Source: JAJAZB01 sp964244295 (GTDB lineage Bacteria > Bacteroidota > Bacteroidia > Cytophagales > Spirosomataceae). Taken from it: a stretch of DNA of 64,000 nt. Below the pieces are notes generated by a model. The model worked only from the letters and a program-made list of their open reading frames with translations. It was not told the DNA's origin and made no database searches. Shown piece after piece: positions 8,780 to 16,201 of the stretch. Position 1 is the first letter of the stretch. Every line of letters begins with the position of its first letter. A program made the position numbers and the translations under genes. The stretch covers positions 62,001 to 126,000 of the forward strand of contig CAXTIG010000006.1 in NCBI GenBank assembly GCA_964244295.1, read 5' to 3'.

Positions 8780-9695
8780 GCTTCAGAATTGATTTTTTCA
8801 CGACGTACTGCGGAAATCCGCTTTGCAGCATCAAGGCCCGTCCCAGGTATTCGCCCACCAGCCCCAGCGCCAGCAATTGAAGGCCGGAGCGAAATAAATC
8901 GAAAATCCACATGAGGTGATCGATGGCGGGAAAATGCCGCGTGAGCACCGATGTGAAGGCTTCGGCCAGCCCAAGCACCCCGCTCAACAGGAGAAAAAAC
9001 AGCCCCGCCAGGGAGACGAGCCGGAGCGGTCGCGGCGAATAATTAAGCGCCACGGCCAGAAACAGCGAGATCAACTTACCCGTCGTGTAGCCAGAGCGGC
9101 CCTGCTGCCGGGGCAAGTGCGTGACCTCCACCTGCCCGAAATTTCGCGTGACGCGCAGAATCAGCGCGTCGAGGTAGGGCTGTGGCCCCCGGTACTGGAT
9201 GATTTCGTCGATCACCTCCCGGCGGATGAGTTTGAAACTCGACAGGTACAACCCCCTGGGGCGGTCGAACAGCCAGGAAGCCAGTTGGTTGGTGGCCCAA
9301 CTACCCAGGTTGCGGAGCCAGGCGTGTTCCTTGCTGGCGTAGGACGAGTACACCACGTCGAAGCCGCCGGTTTCGGCGGCTTGGTGGAGTTTCAGGATTT
9401 CTTCGGGAGGATTTTGAAAATCATCGTCCACCAGCACCGCGTAGCGGCCCCGGCAGTGGCGCAGGCCGCAGAAGACGGCGTTGAACTCCCCGAAATTTCG
9501 CCGCAGGCTCAGAAAATTCACGGCCTCGTGCTGCCGGGCCAGGGCTTCGCAAACCGCTTCGGAGCCGTCGCGGCTGCCGTCGTTGACGAGGATAATTTCG
9601 TAAACCAACCCAGTCAAAACGGCATTCAAACGTTCCACCAGCGGGCCGATGGTGTCCTGGCTGTTGTACACGGGGATGACGACGGAAAGCTCCAC
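8760..9695 (-). CDS. Family 2 glycosyltransferase, DPM1/ArnC-like
   Basis: Protein of 311 aa. The GT-A domain opens with MELSVVIPVYNSQDTIGPLVERL; the nucleotide-binding DDD is in AVLVDDDFQNPPEEI near residue 92. Two hydrophobic helices near residues 230-285 anchor it in the inner membrane, as in polyprenyl-phosphate sugar transferases (ArnC, GtrB). It likely charges undecaprenyl phosphate with the sugar made by the FdtA/DegT pair for use by the downstream GT-C proteins. That chain of use is inferred from operon order. Confidence 0.85.
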   Translation of the reverse strand: MELSVVIPVYNSQDTIGPLVERLNAVLTGLVYEIILVNDGSRDGSEAVCEALARQHEAVNFLSLRRNFGEFNAVFCGLRHCRGRYAVLVDDDFQNPPEEILKLHQAAETGGFDVVYSSYASKEHAWLRNLGSWATNQLASWLFDRPRGLYLSSFKLIRREVIDEIIQYRGPQPYLDALILRVTRNFGQVEVTHLPRQQGRSGYTTGKLISLFLAVALNYSPRPLRLVSLAGLFFLLLSGVLGLAEAFTSVLTRHFPAIDHLMWIFDLFRSGLQLLALGLVGEYLGRALMLQSGFPQYVVKKSILKHDRTER

Positions 9696-9699
9696 GCTG

Positions 9700-9763
9700 A
9701 TTTACGATTTACGAAGTACGATTTCCGCTCTCCGGGTATTTACGAGGTACGAATTACGATTTG
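9700..9763. repeat. Direct repeat of TTACGA-type units spanning the degT stop
   Basis: Two units of about 25 bp (ATTTACGATTTACGAAG... from 9700 and ATTTACGAGGTACGAAT... from about 9738), both ending ACGATTT, lie between degT and the GT2 gene. The degT stop codon and the last residues of its product (IVIRTS) are encoded by the second unit, so the repeat seems to have captured the 3' end of the gene. Confidence 0.6.
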
Positions 9764-10873
9764 CTCCGCCTTTGCGATGGATACGTCGACGGTTTGATTG
9801 ACGGTTTCGATGATGTAATCGACTTCGTCGTCGGTGAGGCTAGGGTTGAGCGGCAGGCTGAGCACTTCGTCGTGGAGGCGCTCAGTGAGCGGAAAATCAC
9901 CCAGGTTCAGACTCCGCAACGCGGGTTGCCGGTGGCAGGGCACGGGGTAATGGATTTGGGTTTGAATGCCCTTTTCGAGTAAAATTTTCTGAAAAGCATC
10001 CCGATGCCGGTGCCGGATTACGAACAAATGCCAGGCGTCGTCGTCGAGGGTGGTGGCGTCGGGCAGACGCAGGGCAGGGTTGTGAATTTCGGTCAGAAAG
10101 CGCCGCGCCTGGTGTTGCCGTTGCTGGTTTTCGGTATCGAGGTGCGGAAGTTTTTCCCGTAGAAAGGCCGCCTGCAATTCGTCGAGGCGGCTGTTGACGC
10201 CGGGGTAGTCGTTGTGGTATTTGCGCCCGGAGCCGTAGTTGCGCAGGTACCGCAGGCGCTCGGCCAGGGCGGGGTCGTTGGTGGTTACGGCCCCGGCATC
10301 GCCGAGGGCACCGAGATTTTTGGTCGGGTAAAAACTCCAGGCTGCTGCGTCGGCTAGGGTACCCGCCTTTTTGCCCCCGTAAACGGCCCCGTGGGCTTGG
10401 GCGGCGTCTTCGATGAGTTTCAGGTTGTGCCGTCGGGCGAAAGCCGCCCAGGCGGTCATTTCGGCGCACTTGCCGTAGAGGTGGACCAGCAGCACGGCCC
10501 GGGTGCGGGGGGTCAGGCAGGCATCCGCCCGCGCCGGATCGGGGTTGTAGGTGCTTTCGTCGGGTTCGACGGGCACGGGCACCAGCCCGGCGTTGACCAC
10601 CGCCAGCACCGTGGCGATGTAGCCGAAGGCGGGCACGATGACCTCGCTGCCGGGCGGAAAGTCGTAGGCTTTCAGAATCAGGGTGAGGGCATCCAGGCCG
10701 TTGCCCAGGCCTACGCAGTGAGTACTGCCGCAGTAGGCGGCAAACTCCCCTTCAAACCCAGCCCCTTCTTCGCCCAGCACGTACCAGCCGCTGGCCAGTA
10801 CACGGTGGGCGGCCACGTCGAGGCGAGCCGCGTGGGGGGCGTTGATACGCCGCAGGTCGAGGTGCGGAATCAC
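9740..10873 (-). CDS. DegT/DnrJ/EryC1 sugar aminotransferase (FdtB/QdtB-like)
   Basis: PLP enzyme of 377 aa when started at GTG 10873 (VIPHLDLRRINAP). This GTG overlaps the TGA of the upstream gene in a GTGA junction; the frame is open further upstream but that part overlaps the neighbour. The internal aldimine lysine is K185 in SFYPTKNLGALGDAGA, and EDAAQAHGA (from about residue 155) carries the PLP-contacting Asp. Next to an FdtA/QdtA-like ketoisomerase it likely aminates C3 of a dTDP-3-keto-6-deoxyhexose, giving a dTDP-Fuc3N or dTDP-Qui3N type sugar. The final residues derive from an intergenic repeat. Confidence 0.85.
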   Translation of the reverse strand: MIPHLDLRRINAPHAARLDVAAHRVLASGWYVLGEEGAGFEGEFAAYCGSTHCVGLGNGLDALTLILKAYDFPPGSEVIVPAFGYIATVLAVVNAGLVPVPVEPDESTYNPDPARADACLTPRTRAVLLVHLYGKCAEMTAWAAFARRHNLKLIEDAAQAHGAVYGGKKAGTLADAAAWSFYPTKNLGALGDAGAVTTNDPALAERLRYLRNYGSGRKYHNDYPGVNSRLDELQAAFLREKLPHLDTENQQRQHQARRFLTEIHNPALRLPDATTLDDDAWHLFVIRHRHRDAFQKILLEKGIQTQIHYPVPCHRQPALRSLNLGDFPLTERLHDEVLSLPLNPSLTDDEVDYIIETVNQTVDVSIAKAEQIVIRTS

Positions 10874-11235
10874 GGTTTTTCCCCGAAATAATCGCTGGGA
10901 TTGTAGTATTGGGTACTCATTACCATCAGCAGGGCATCGGGCGAAAAGTGCTTCAGAATGTGCCAGTCGCCCGGTTCGATGAGCAGGCATTGGGCCGGGG
11001 TTTTCAGCGCGTGAGTCGACTCGCTCGTCGCGTTTTTCACGTAAACCTGGCAACTGCCCCGCAGGCAAAGCAGCGCCAGGTGGGCGATTCGGTGCCCGTG
11101 CATGGCCCGTTGCTGATCGGGGGGCACATTTTCGATGAAGAAGGCCCGCTTTACGTCGCCGGGCAGTAGTTTCTCAAAAACGGTCAAATTTCCTGCCTGT
11201 CCGGAGTGGACGGGTAAGGTGTGGAGTACAGCCAT
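10870..11235 (-). CDS. FdtA/QdtA-type dTDP-4-oxo-sugar 3,4-ketoisomerase
   Basis: Cupin protein of 121 aa, normal length for FdtA, QdtA and WxcM C-terminal domains. Recognisable blocks are RAFFIENVPPDQQRAMHGHR (the histidines form the active site), CLLIEPGDWHIL and YYNPSDYF. The family moves the keto group of dTDP-4-oxo-6-deoxyglucose from C4 to C3 before transamination. It is the first gene of the glycan operon and is followed without a gap by the aminotransferase. The upstream dTDP-glucose genes (rmlA, rmlB) are not in this window. Confidence 0.87.
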   Translation of the reverse strand: MAVLHTLPVHSGQAGNLTVFEKLLPGDVKRAFFIENVPPDQQRAMHGHRIAHLALLCLRGSCQVYVKNATSESTHALKTPAQCLLIEPGDWHILKHFSPDALLMVMSTQYYNPSDYFGEKP

Positions 11236-11308
11236 GTTTGATGAGGTACCGATTCCGGGTGGTTTGAACGGAGGTTCACGGTGAATACCGGATCGGTGGG
11301 TGTTGGGA

Positions 11309-11316
11309 CAAAGCTA
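11309..11316 (-). promoter_or_regulatory. Likely -7 element for the glycan operon
   Basis: TAGCTTTG on the minus strand fits the Bacteroidota TAnnTTTG -7 box and lies about 75 nt before the ketoisomerase ATG, directly after the U-tract of the recA terminator. No good TTTG/TTG -33 element was seen at the usual distance. Confidence 0.45.
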
Positions 11317-11355
11317 TAAAAAAACCCCGCAAGAGTGTAAAACTCTTGCGGGGTT
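11317..11355 (-). terminator. Rho-independent terminator of recA
   Basis: Perfect 14-bp stem (AACCCCGCAAGAGT at 11323-11336, complement at 11342-11355) with a 5-nt loop. On the minus strand it is followed by a run of T (11322 down to about 11317). It is 29 nt past the recA stop. Confidence 0.93.
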
Positions 11356-11383
11356 GCGATTTGCCCTGAGCAGAAACGCCTGC

Positions 11384-12457
11384 TCAGTCTTCCAGCTTTC
11401 CGTCGTCGGCAATGTTCGGCTCGAGCGTATCGACGAGGGCGGTTTCGTCGCCCCGCACTTTTTCCTTGATGCGGGTTTCGAGTTCGGCCATCAACTCGGG
11501 GTTGTCGTTGAGCAACTCTTTCACGGCATCGCGACCCTGACCGAGGCGGTTGGTGTCGTAACTAAACCAGGAACCCGATTTTTTGACGATTTCGAGTTCC
11601 ACGGCCAGGTCGAGGACTTCGCCCGCTTTCGAGATCCCCAGCCCGTACATGATGTCGAATTCCACCACTTTGAAGGGCGGCGCGAGTTTGTTTTTAACCA
11701 CTTTCACCTTCGTGCGGTTGCCAACAATCTTGTCGGCTCCTTCCTTGATCTGCCCGATGCGGCGGATGTCGAGGCGCACCGAGGCGTAGAATTTGAGCGC
11801 GTTGCCCCCGGTTGTGGTTTCGGGCGAACCGAACATGACGCCAATTTTCTCGCGTAACTGGTTGATGAAAATGCAGCAGCAGCCGGTTTTGTTGATGGTG
11901 CCGGTGAGCTTGCGCAGGGCCTGGCTCATCAGGCGGGCCTGCAAACCTACTTTGCTTTCGCCCATTTCGCCTTCGATTTCGGCCTTGGGCACCAGCGCCG
12001 CCACGGAGTCGATCACGATGATGTCGATGGCTCCCGACGAAATGAGGTGTTCGGTGATTTCGAGGGCCTGCTCGCCGTTGTCGGGCTGACTGATGAGCAG
12101 GTTGCTGGTGTCGATGCCGAGTTTTTCGGCGTAACTCCGGTCGAAGGCGTGCTCGGCGTCGATGAAGGCCGCCATGCCGCCGGCTTTCTGGGCTTCGGCG
12201 ATGCAGTGCAGGGTCAGGGTGGTTTTCCCCGACGATTCCGGCCCGTAAATTTCTACGACCCGCCCGCGTGGCACCCCACCGATGCCCAGGGCCAGGTCGA
12301 GGCCCAGCGATCCGGTCGAGATGACGGGTATGTCCACGACTTTTGAATCCGACAAACGCATCACGGTGCCTTTGCCGAAGGTTTTATCGAGTTTTTCGAG
12401 GGTGGTTTGCAAAGCCTTCAGCTTGTTGGCGCCTTCGGTTGCGTTGGGTTGTGCCAT
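11384..12457 (-). CDS. recA: Recombinase RecA
   Basis: Protein of 357 aa, normal length. Walker A is GPESSGKT (residues 72-79). Walker B, loop L1 and loop L2 blocks are readable (IIVIDSVAALVPKAEIEGE, then KTGCCCIFINQLREKIGVMF, then ETTTGGNALKFYASVRLDIR). The start is MAQPNATEG at 12457; the open frame runs upstream to 12598, but that stretch is leader sequence. RecA forms filaments on single-stranded DNA, drives homologous strand exchange and stimulates LexA self-cleavage. A GC hairpin (12487-12504) lies in the leader. Confidence 0.97.
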   Translation of the reverse strand: MAQPNATEGANKLKALQTTLEKLDKTFGKGTVMRLSDSKVVDIPVISTGSLGLDLALGIGGVPRGRVVEIYGPESSGKTTLTLHCIAEAQKAGGMAAFIDAEHAFDRSYAEKLGIDTSNLLISQPDNGEQALEITEHLISSGAIDIIVIDSVAALVPKAEIEGEMGESKVGLQARLMSQALRKLTGTINKTGCCCIFINQLREKIGVMFGSPETTTGGNALKFYASVRLDIRRIGQIKEGADKIVGNRTKVKVVKNKLAPPFKVVEFDIMYGLGISKAGEVLDLAVELEIVKKSGSWFSYDTNRLGQGRDAVKELLNDNPELMAELETRIKEKVRGDETALVDTLEPNIADDGKLED

Positions 12458-12486
12458 GGTTGAACTGGTAAAAAAAGTAAGGGATT

Positions 12487-12504
12487 GCGGGGAAAACACC
12501 CCGC
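12487..12504 (-). promoter_or_regulatory. Hairpin in the recA leader
   Basis: GCGGGG (12487-12492) pairs with CCCCGC (12499-12504) around a 6-nt loop, about 30 nt before the recA ATG. It could influence translation initiation. No LexA-type operator was recognised in this leader. Confidence 0.35.
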
Positions 12505-12741
12505 CGAATTGTGATATAAAAATAGACGTTTTCGCGCAAAATTCCCAGCGTTTTCCAAAATTACAGCGGGTATTTTTGGCTGGCCTGCCCGCCGCCACCC
12601 CCCGCCCAGTGGCCCGATTGCCTCCGGCTCAGGGCGGGTTTGGGGCGGTAAGTTCGACGTTTTTACCAATTCAACAAGCTACCTGAGCGAACGGTCGGAA
12701 CGCGCGTGTATCTTCCGGCCCGAATTACGCGTTTTTGCATC

Positions 12742-13773
12742 GTGAAAAAAATCATTTTGGTTCTGGGAATTCTGCTGGCCGTCGTGGCGATCTGGCAGTG
12801 GCGCTGGCTGAGTTACGGGTATATGCAGGCCAGCGGCCAACTGCGAATTTTGTGGCAGGCCCGGCCCGTGACCGAGGTACTGGCCGATCCGCAGGTGCCC
12901 GATTCGCTCAAGGCCCGGCTCCGGCTGGTGGAGGCCATCCGGCGCTTTGCCATCGATTCGCTGGGCTTGAACGACACCGAGAATTACCAAACCTTTTACG
13001 ACCAGCGCGGCAAGCCCATCCTGTGGGTGCTCACCGCCGCCGAACCGTACCGGCTGAAGGCCGTCGATTGGTCGTTTCCGGTGATTGGCTCGTTTACCTA
13101 CATCGGGTATTTCGACCAGGCACGCGGAAAACGCGAGGAGGCCGAAATGCAGGCCAAAGGCTACGACACCGAGCTCGGCGACGTGGCCGCCTGGAGCACG
13201 CTGGGTTATTTTCATGACCCGATTCTGTCGGGAATGCTGGCGCGGCAGGAAGGACGATTGGCTAGTCTGATCATCCATGAAATGACCCACAGCACACTTT
13301 TTGTGAAAGACAACCACGAGTTTAACGAGAACCTGGCCAATTTTGTCGGCGATTACGGTGCGACCCGTTTTCTGGCCGCCAGCCACGGAGCCGACTCGCC
13401 CCAGGCGCGGGAATACGCCGAGAGCAAAGCCTTCGGCGAGCGGTACGTCCGACACATCAACCGGGGGTCTCAGCAACTGGATAGTCTGTACAAAACCTTT
13501 GGTCAGGAGTCGCCGAAGCGGCGGAGGGATAGCCTGAAAACCGAACTCATCCGCCGCATCGTGCGTTCGACCGATACGCTGTATCGTTCGTTTTCGACAG
13601 TAAAACGCGGGCGCTGGCGCTGGGAAACTACGTTGCCCAACAACGCGTACTTCGTCGGGTTTGCGACGTACAACGCCCGTCGGAACCAATTTGAAGCTGA
13701 ATTTAAATCCCGCTTCGGCGGTGATTTCAAAAAATACCTGAGTTACCTGAAAACGCAGTATCCATCTCTTTAA
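12742..13773 (+). CDS. Putative zinc aminopeptidase (HExxH, Aminopep family)
   Basis: Protein of 344 aa starting at GTG 12742 (VKKIILVLGILLAVVAIW), which gives an N-terminal membrane anchor. The zinc motif HEMTH (residues 179-183) is followed by FNENLANFVG, which probably supplies the third metal ligand, as in gluzincin-like peptidases. The GYFHDPILSGML block before the motif is typical of the Aminopep family (formerly DUF2265). It is likely envelope-bound with its catalytic domain outside the cytoplasm. Substrate unknown. The following DUF3108 gene starts 7 nt downstream, so co-transcription is likely. Confidence 0.75.
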   Translation: MKKIILVLGILLAVVAIWQWRWLSYGYMQASGQLRILWQARPVTEVLADPQVPDSLKARLRLVEAIRRFAIDSLGLNDTENYQTFYDQRGKPILWVLTAAEPYRLKAVDWSFPVIGSFTYIGYFDQARGKREEAEMQAKGYDTELGDVAAWSTLGYFHDPILSGMLARQEGRLASLIIHEMTHSTLFVKDNHEFNENLANFVGDYGATRFLAASHGADSPQAREYAESKAFGERYVRHINRGSQQLDSLYKTFGQESPKRRRDSLKTELIRRIVRSTDTLYRSFSTVKRGRWRWETTLPNNAYFVGFATYNARRNQFEAEFKSRFGGDFKKYLSYLKTQYPSL

Positions 13774-13780
13774 TCATACC

Positions 13781-14620
13781 ATGAATTCTCTACAAACGCG
13801 TAAACGTTCTGTTTTGAAAGGAGTTACGGCCCTGAGTCTGGCGCTCGGTATGCTGACGCTGGCCGGATTCACGAATAAGTACCGGCCACAAACCACTCCC
13901 GCTGCGGCTCCATCGGGCCGTTTCGTGACGGGCGAACACCTCGAATACCGCGTTCACTACGGCTTCATCAACGCCGCCGAGGCGGTGGTGGACGTGAGCA
14001 ATAAAATTCACCAGATTAACAACCGCCCCTGCTACCGGGTGGACGTGCGGGGCCGCACCACGGGGGCCTTCGACCTGGTCACACGGGTGCGCGATTCCTG
14101 GCAGTCGTACATCGACACGTCGACGATTCTACCCCAGGAATTTTACATGAGTCAGCGGGAGGGCAAGTATCACAAAGACCAGAAGGTGCAGTTCGACCGC
14201 GCCGGTGACAAGATTCTTTCGAAGGACCAAGATGCCACCAAAGAACACCGCGCTCCCAACAACATCCACGACATGATCAGCGGGTATTATTACCTGCGCA
14301 CGATCGATTTTGCCCGGATGAAAGCGGGCGAGGTGGTGGGCGTGAAGGCGTTTTACGACAATGAATTTTACGACATGCGGGTCAAATACCTCGGTCGTGA
14401 CGTGGTGAAGACGAAATTCGGGCAGCTCAATGTCTTTAAAATCGTGCCGATGATGCCCACTAAAACGGACTTTTTTGAAGACAGCGAGTCGATCCGAATC
14501 TGGGTTTCGGACGACGAAAACCGGGTGCCGGTGAAGGTGGAGGTGGATCTTTCCATCGGTTCGATCGAAATGGATTTGAAACGCTACAAGGGCCTCAAAT
14601 CCGAACCGCGCTGGTTTTAA
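13781..14620 (+). CDS. DUF3108 domain secreted protein
   Basis: Protein of 279 aa with an N-terminal hydrophobic segment (KGVTALSLALGMLTLAGF), probably a signal peptide. The family pattern is present: FVTGEHLEYRVHYGFINAAEAVVDV, then GRTTGAFDLVTRVRDSWQSYID, and the C-terminal RIWVSDDENRVPVKVEV. DUF3108 proteins are predicted periplasmic beta-rich proteins of unknown function, common next to envelope enzymes. It is likely in an operon with the upstream aminopeptidase and ends at a strong terminator. Confidence 0.85.
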   Translation: MNSLQTRKRSVLKGVTALSLALGMLTLAGFTNKYRPQTTPAAAPSGRFVTGEHLEYRVHYGFINAAEAVVDVSNKIHQINNRPCYRVDVRGRTTGAFDLVTRVRDSWQSYIDTSTILPQEFYMSQREGKYHKDQKVQFDRAGDKILSKDQDATKEHRAPNNIHDMISGYYYLRTIDFARMKAGEVVGVKAFYDNEFYDMRVKYLGRDVVKTKFGQLNVFKIVPMMPTKTDFFEDSESIRIWVSDDENRVPVKVEVDLSIGSIEMDLKRYKGLKSEPRWF

Positions 14621-14630
14621 GTGAAGGTGG

Positions 14631-14672
14631 CGCCGACCCTAGACCGTCCGGTCTGGGGTCGGCGTTTTTTTT
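14631..14672 (+). terminator. Rho-independent terminator after the DUF3108 gene
   Basis: Stem of 15 bp (CGCCGACCCTAGACC at 14631-14645 against 14650-14664, one G-U pair), 4-nt loop, then eight T (14665-14672). It overlaps the last bases of the convergent gene whose stop is at 14639. Confidence 0.92.
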
Positions 14673-15628
14673 ACCTGCCAAGCCGCGTTCACCCAGCCCG
14701 GTAAGCGGTTGTAACTTAGCTGGGTGTACGCCTGCGGCTTCGCCCCGAAACTTTCGTAGAACCCGGCAATGCTGGCTACTTCGGGGCTTTCAAAATCAAA
14801 AACCAGGCGTTGCCCGGCGTGTTGCCGGAAAAAACGGTCGAGCAAAAACGTCCGGGCGTTGCCCCGCCGCCCGGCGGGCGTGGCGGCGTTGAAGAGGTAA
14901 ATCACCCGGCCTTTCCAGGAAACAAACCAGGCCCCCGCTTCGGGTTGGCCGTTTTTAACCGCGTACCAAAGCGTGGAAAGTCCGCGCCGTTGGGTTTCGT
15001 CAACCAATTTTTCGAGCAATTGGTACGCCTCCGGCGCGACACCCCCGGCGATGCGGGCGGCGTGGTGTTCGCCAAACCAGGTCAGCAGTGGGCGAATGTC
15101 GGCACTCTCCCGTACTTCCCAGCCGACGCGTTCGGCGCGGGCGAGGTTTTGGCGACGGTCGCGGGAGTAGCCCACCCGGAGGATTTCGTAGGGTTGGGAA
15201 AGGTCGAGGATCTGCGTGTGTCGGCAGGCGGTAACAGAACCGCTGACGGGGCTTGGCCCCCCGTGGAACGGCGCTGTCGGGGTTCCGTTACCGCCCGCCG
15301 ACAAGAGGCAAAACCGGGTCACGAGCCGGAACCGGGCGTGCAGTGCATCCCAAAAAACGTGATGTGACTCTTCCGTCAACGGTTCCCGCGAAAAAATGCC
15401 TAGCATCGGGCAGTGCAGCGGCTGATCCACGAAGCGAATCCCGTAGCGCCGTTTCAGCGGCAGCGGCATCACCGCCCGGTAGTCGTTGAGCACCAGCGCC
15501 TCCCAACCCGGCGAAACCACGTCGAGCCACCACGACAACCCGTAAATCAACCCGTTCGGGGCGGCCTCCACGCAGGCATCGTAGGTAGCGCGGTTGATAG
15601 CCGGGTTAAGGAGGTGACGTAGCATCAA
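14639..15628 (-). CDS. FemAB/GNAT-like acyltransferase
   Basis: Protein of 329 aa. The layout resembles FemAB-type or BioF2-like double-GNAT proteins: an N-terminal half with MPLPLKRRYGIRFVDQPLHCPMLG, and a C-terminal GNAT half (GAWFVSWKGRVIYLFNAATPAGRRGNA, then FDFESPEVASIAGFYESFGAKP). Such enzymes transfer amino acids or acyl groups to peptidoglycan precursors or other small molecules; the substrate is unknown. A palindromic insert of 69 bp (15227-15295) sits in frame and encodes a Gly/Pro/Thr-rich stretch between LLSAG and CRHTQILDL that looks foreign to the fold. The stop codon overlaps the terminator of the convergent gene. Confidence 0.7.
   Translation of the reverse strand: MMLRHLLNPAINRATYDACVEAAPNGLIYGLSWWLDVVSPGWEALVLNDYRAVMPLPLKRRYGIRFVDQPLHCPMLGIFSREPLTEESHHVFWDALHARFRLVTRFCLLSAGGNGTPTAPFHGGPSPVSGSVTACRHTQILDLSQPYEILRVGYSRDRRQNLARAERVGWEVRESADIRPLLTWFGEHHAARIAGGVAPEAYQLLEKLVDETQRRGLSTLWYAVKNGQPEAGAWFVSWKGRVIYLFNAATPAGRRGNARTFLLDRFFRQHAGQRLVFDFESPEVASIAGFYESFGAKPQAYTQLSYNRLPGWVNAAWQVKKTPTPDRTV
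15227..15295. repeat. In-frame palindromic insert inside the FemAB-like gene
   Basis: Arms GGCGGTAACAGAACC (15227-15241) and GGTTCCGTTACCGCC (15281-15295) pair at 14 of 15 positions around a GC-rich centre with its own GGGGCTTGGCCCC palindrome. The length, 69 bp, is a multiple of three, so the host reading frame is kept. Confidence 0.65.
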
Positions 15629-15654
15629 TCAAAAAGTAGTGTATTTTTAGCACC

Positions 15655-15941
15655 ATGCTACCCGGCCGCGCCGTTCGCCTGACTACGCACGCGTTACAAA
15701 AATGCTGGAGCGGGACATCGACGAGCAAGCTGCCGCCCTGGTTTTGCAAACCGGTCGGATCATTCGGACGTATCCCGAAGATAAACCTTACGTCAGTTAC
15801 CTGCTGTTGGGATTTGTGGAAGAAAAACCGTTACACGTCGTCGGTTCGCAAGATGAAGCAGCAACCTGCATTTTAATCACGACCTACTGGCCCAGCGCAA
15901 CCGACTGGAACGAAACGTTCACCCAAAAAAGAAGACCATGA
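15655..15941 (+). pseudogene. DUF4258 protein (toxin-like), N-terminus frameshifted
   Basis: The C-terminal part is open from ATG 15702 (MLERDIDEQAAALVL...) to TGA 15941 and shows the DUF4258 pattern IIRTYPEDKPYVSYLLLGF, PLHVV and ITTYWPSATDWN. The usual N-terminal segment (xLTTHALQK) is present just upstream from ATG 15655 but one frame off. One base appears to be missing in the A-run at about 15695-15700. Either the gene is broken, the run is a sequencing error, or a 79-aa version starting at 15702 is used. DUF4258 proteins resemble RelE/MqsR-like RNases and are often paired with YgiT zinc-finger antitoxins, as here, with an ATGA overlap. Confidence 0.7.
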
Positions 15942-16165
15942 ACTGCGTCGTTTGCCAAATCGGAACCGTGAAGCCGGGACAAAAAATGCTTTTTTTTGGA
16001 AAAACCGGGCATTACGCCATCCTGCAAGACGTTTCGTGCGACGTATGCGACACCTGCGACGAAGCCTACCTCAGCCCCGAAACGGCGAAAGAAGTAATGA
16101 GCCAGGCCCGCCAAATGACCGAATCGACCCAACTGGTCGAAGTCGCTCCCGCCCGCGCCGCGTAA
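15938..16165 (+). CDS. YgiT/MqsA-type zinc-finger protein (antitoxin-like)
   Basis: Protein of 75 aa with two CxxC knuckles: CVVC at residues 3-6 and a CDVCDTC cluster near residue 34-40, followed by EAYLSPETAKEVM, the usual YgiT-type ending. It lacks the C-terminal HTH domain of full MqsA. Its ATG overlaps the TGA of the DUF4258 frame. The arrangement matches small type II toxin-antitoxin-like pairs. If the toxin is really frameshifted, this may be an orphan antitoxin. Confidence 0.8.
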   Translation: MNCVVCQIGTVKPGQKMLFFGKTGHYAILQDVSCDVCDTCDEAYLSPETAKEVMSQARQMTESTQLVEVAPARAA

Positions 16166-16201
16166 CGGATTTGCCAACGGCCTACCGCCCCGGCCAACTA
16201 G

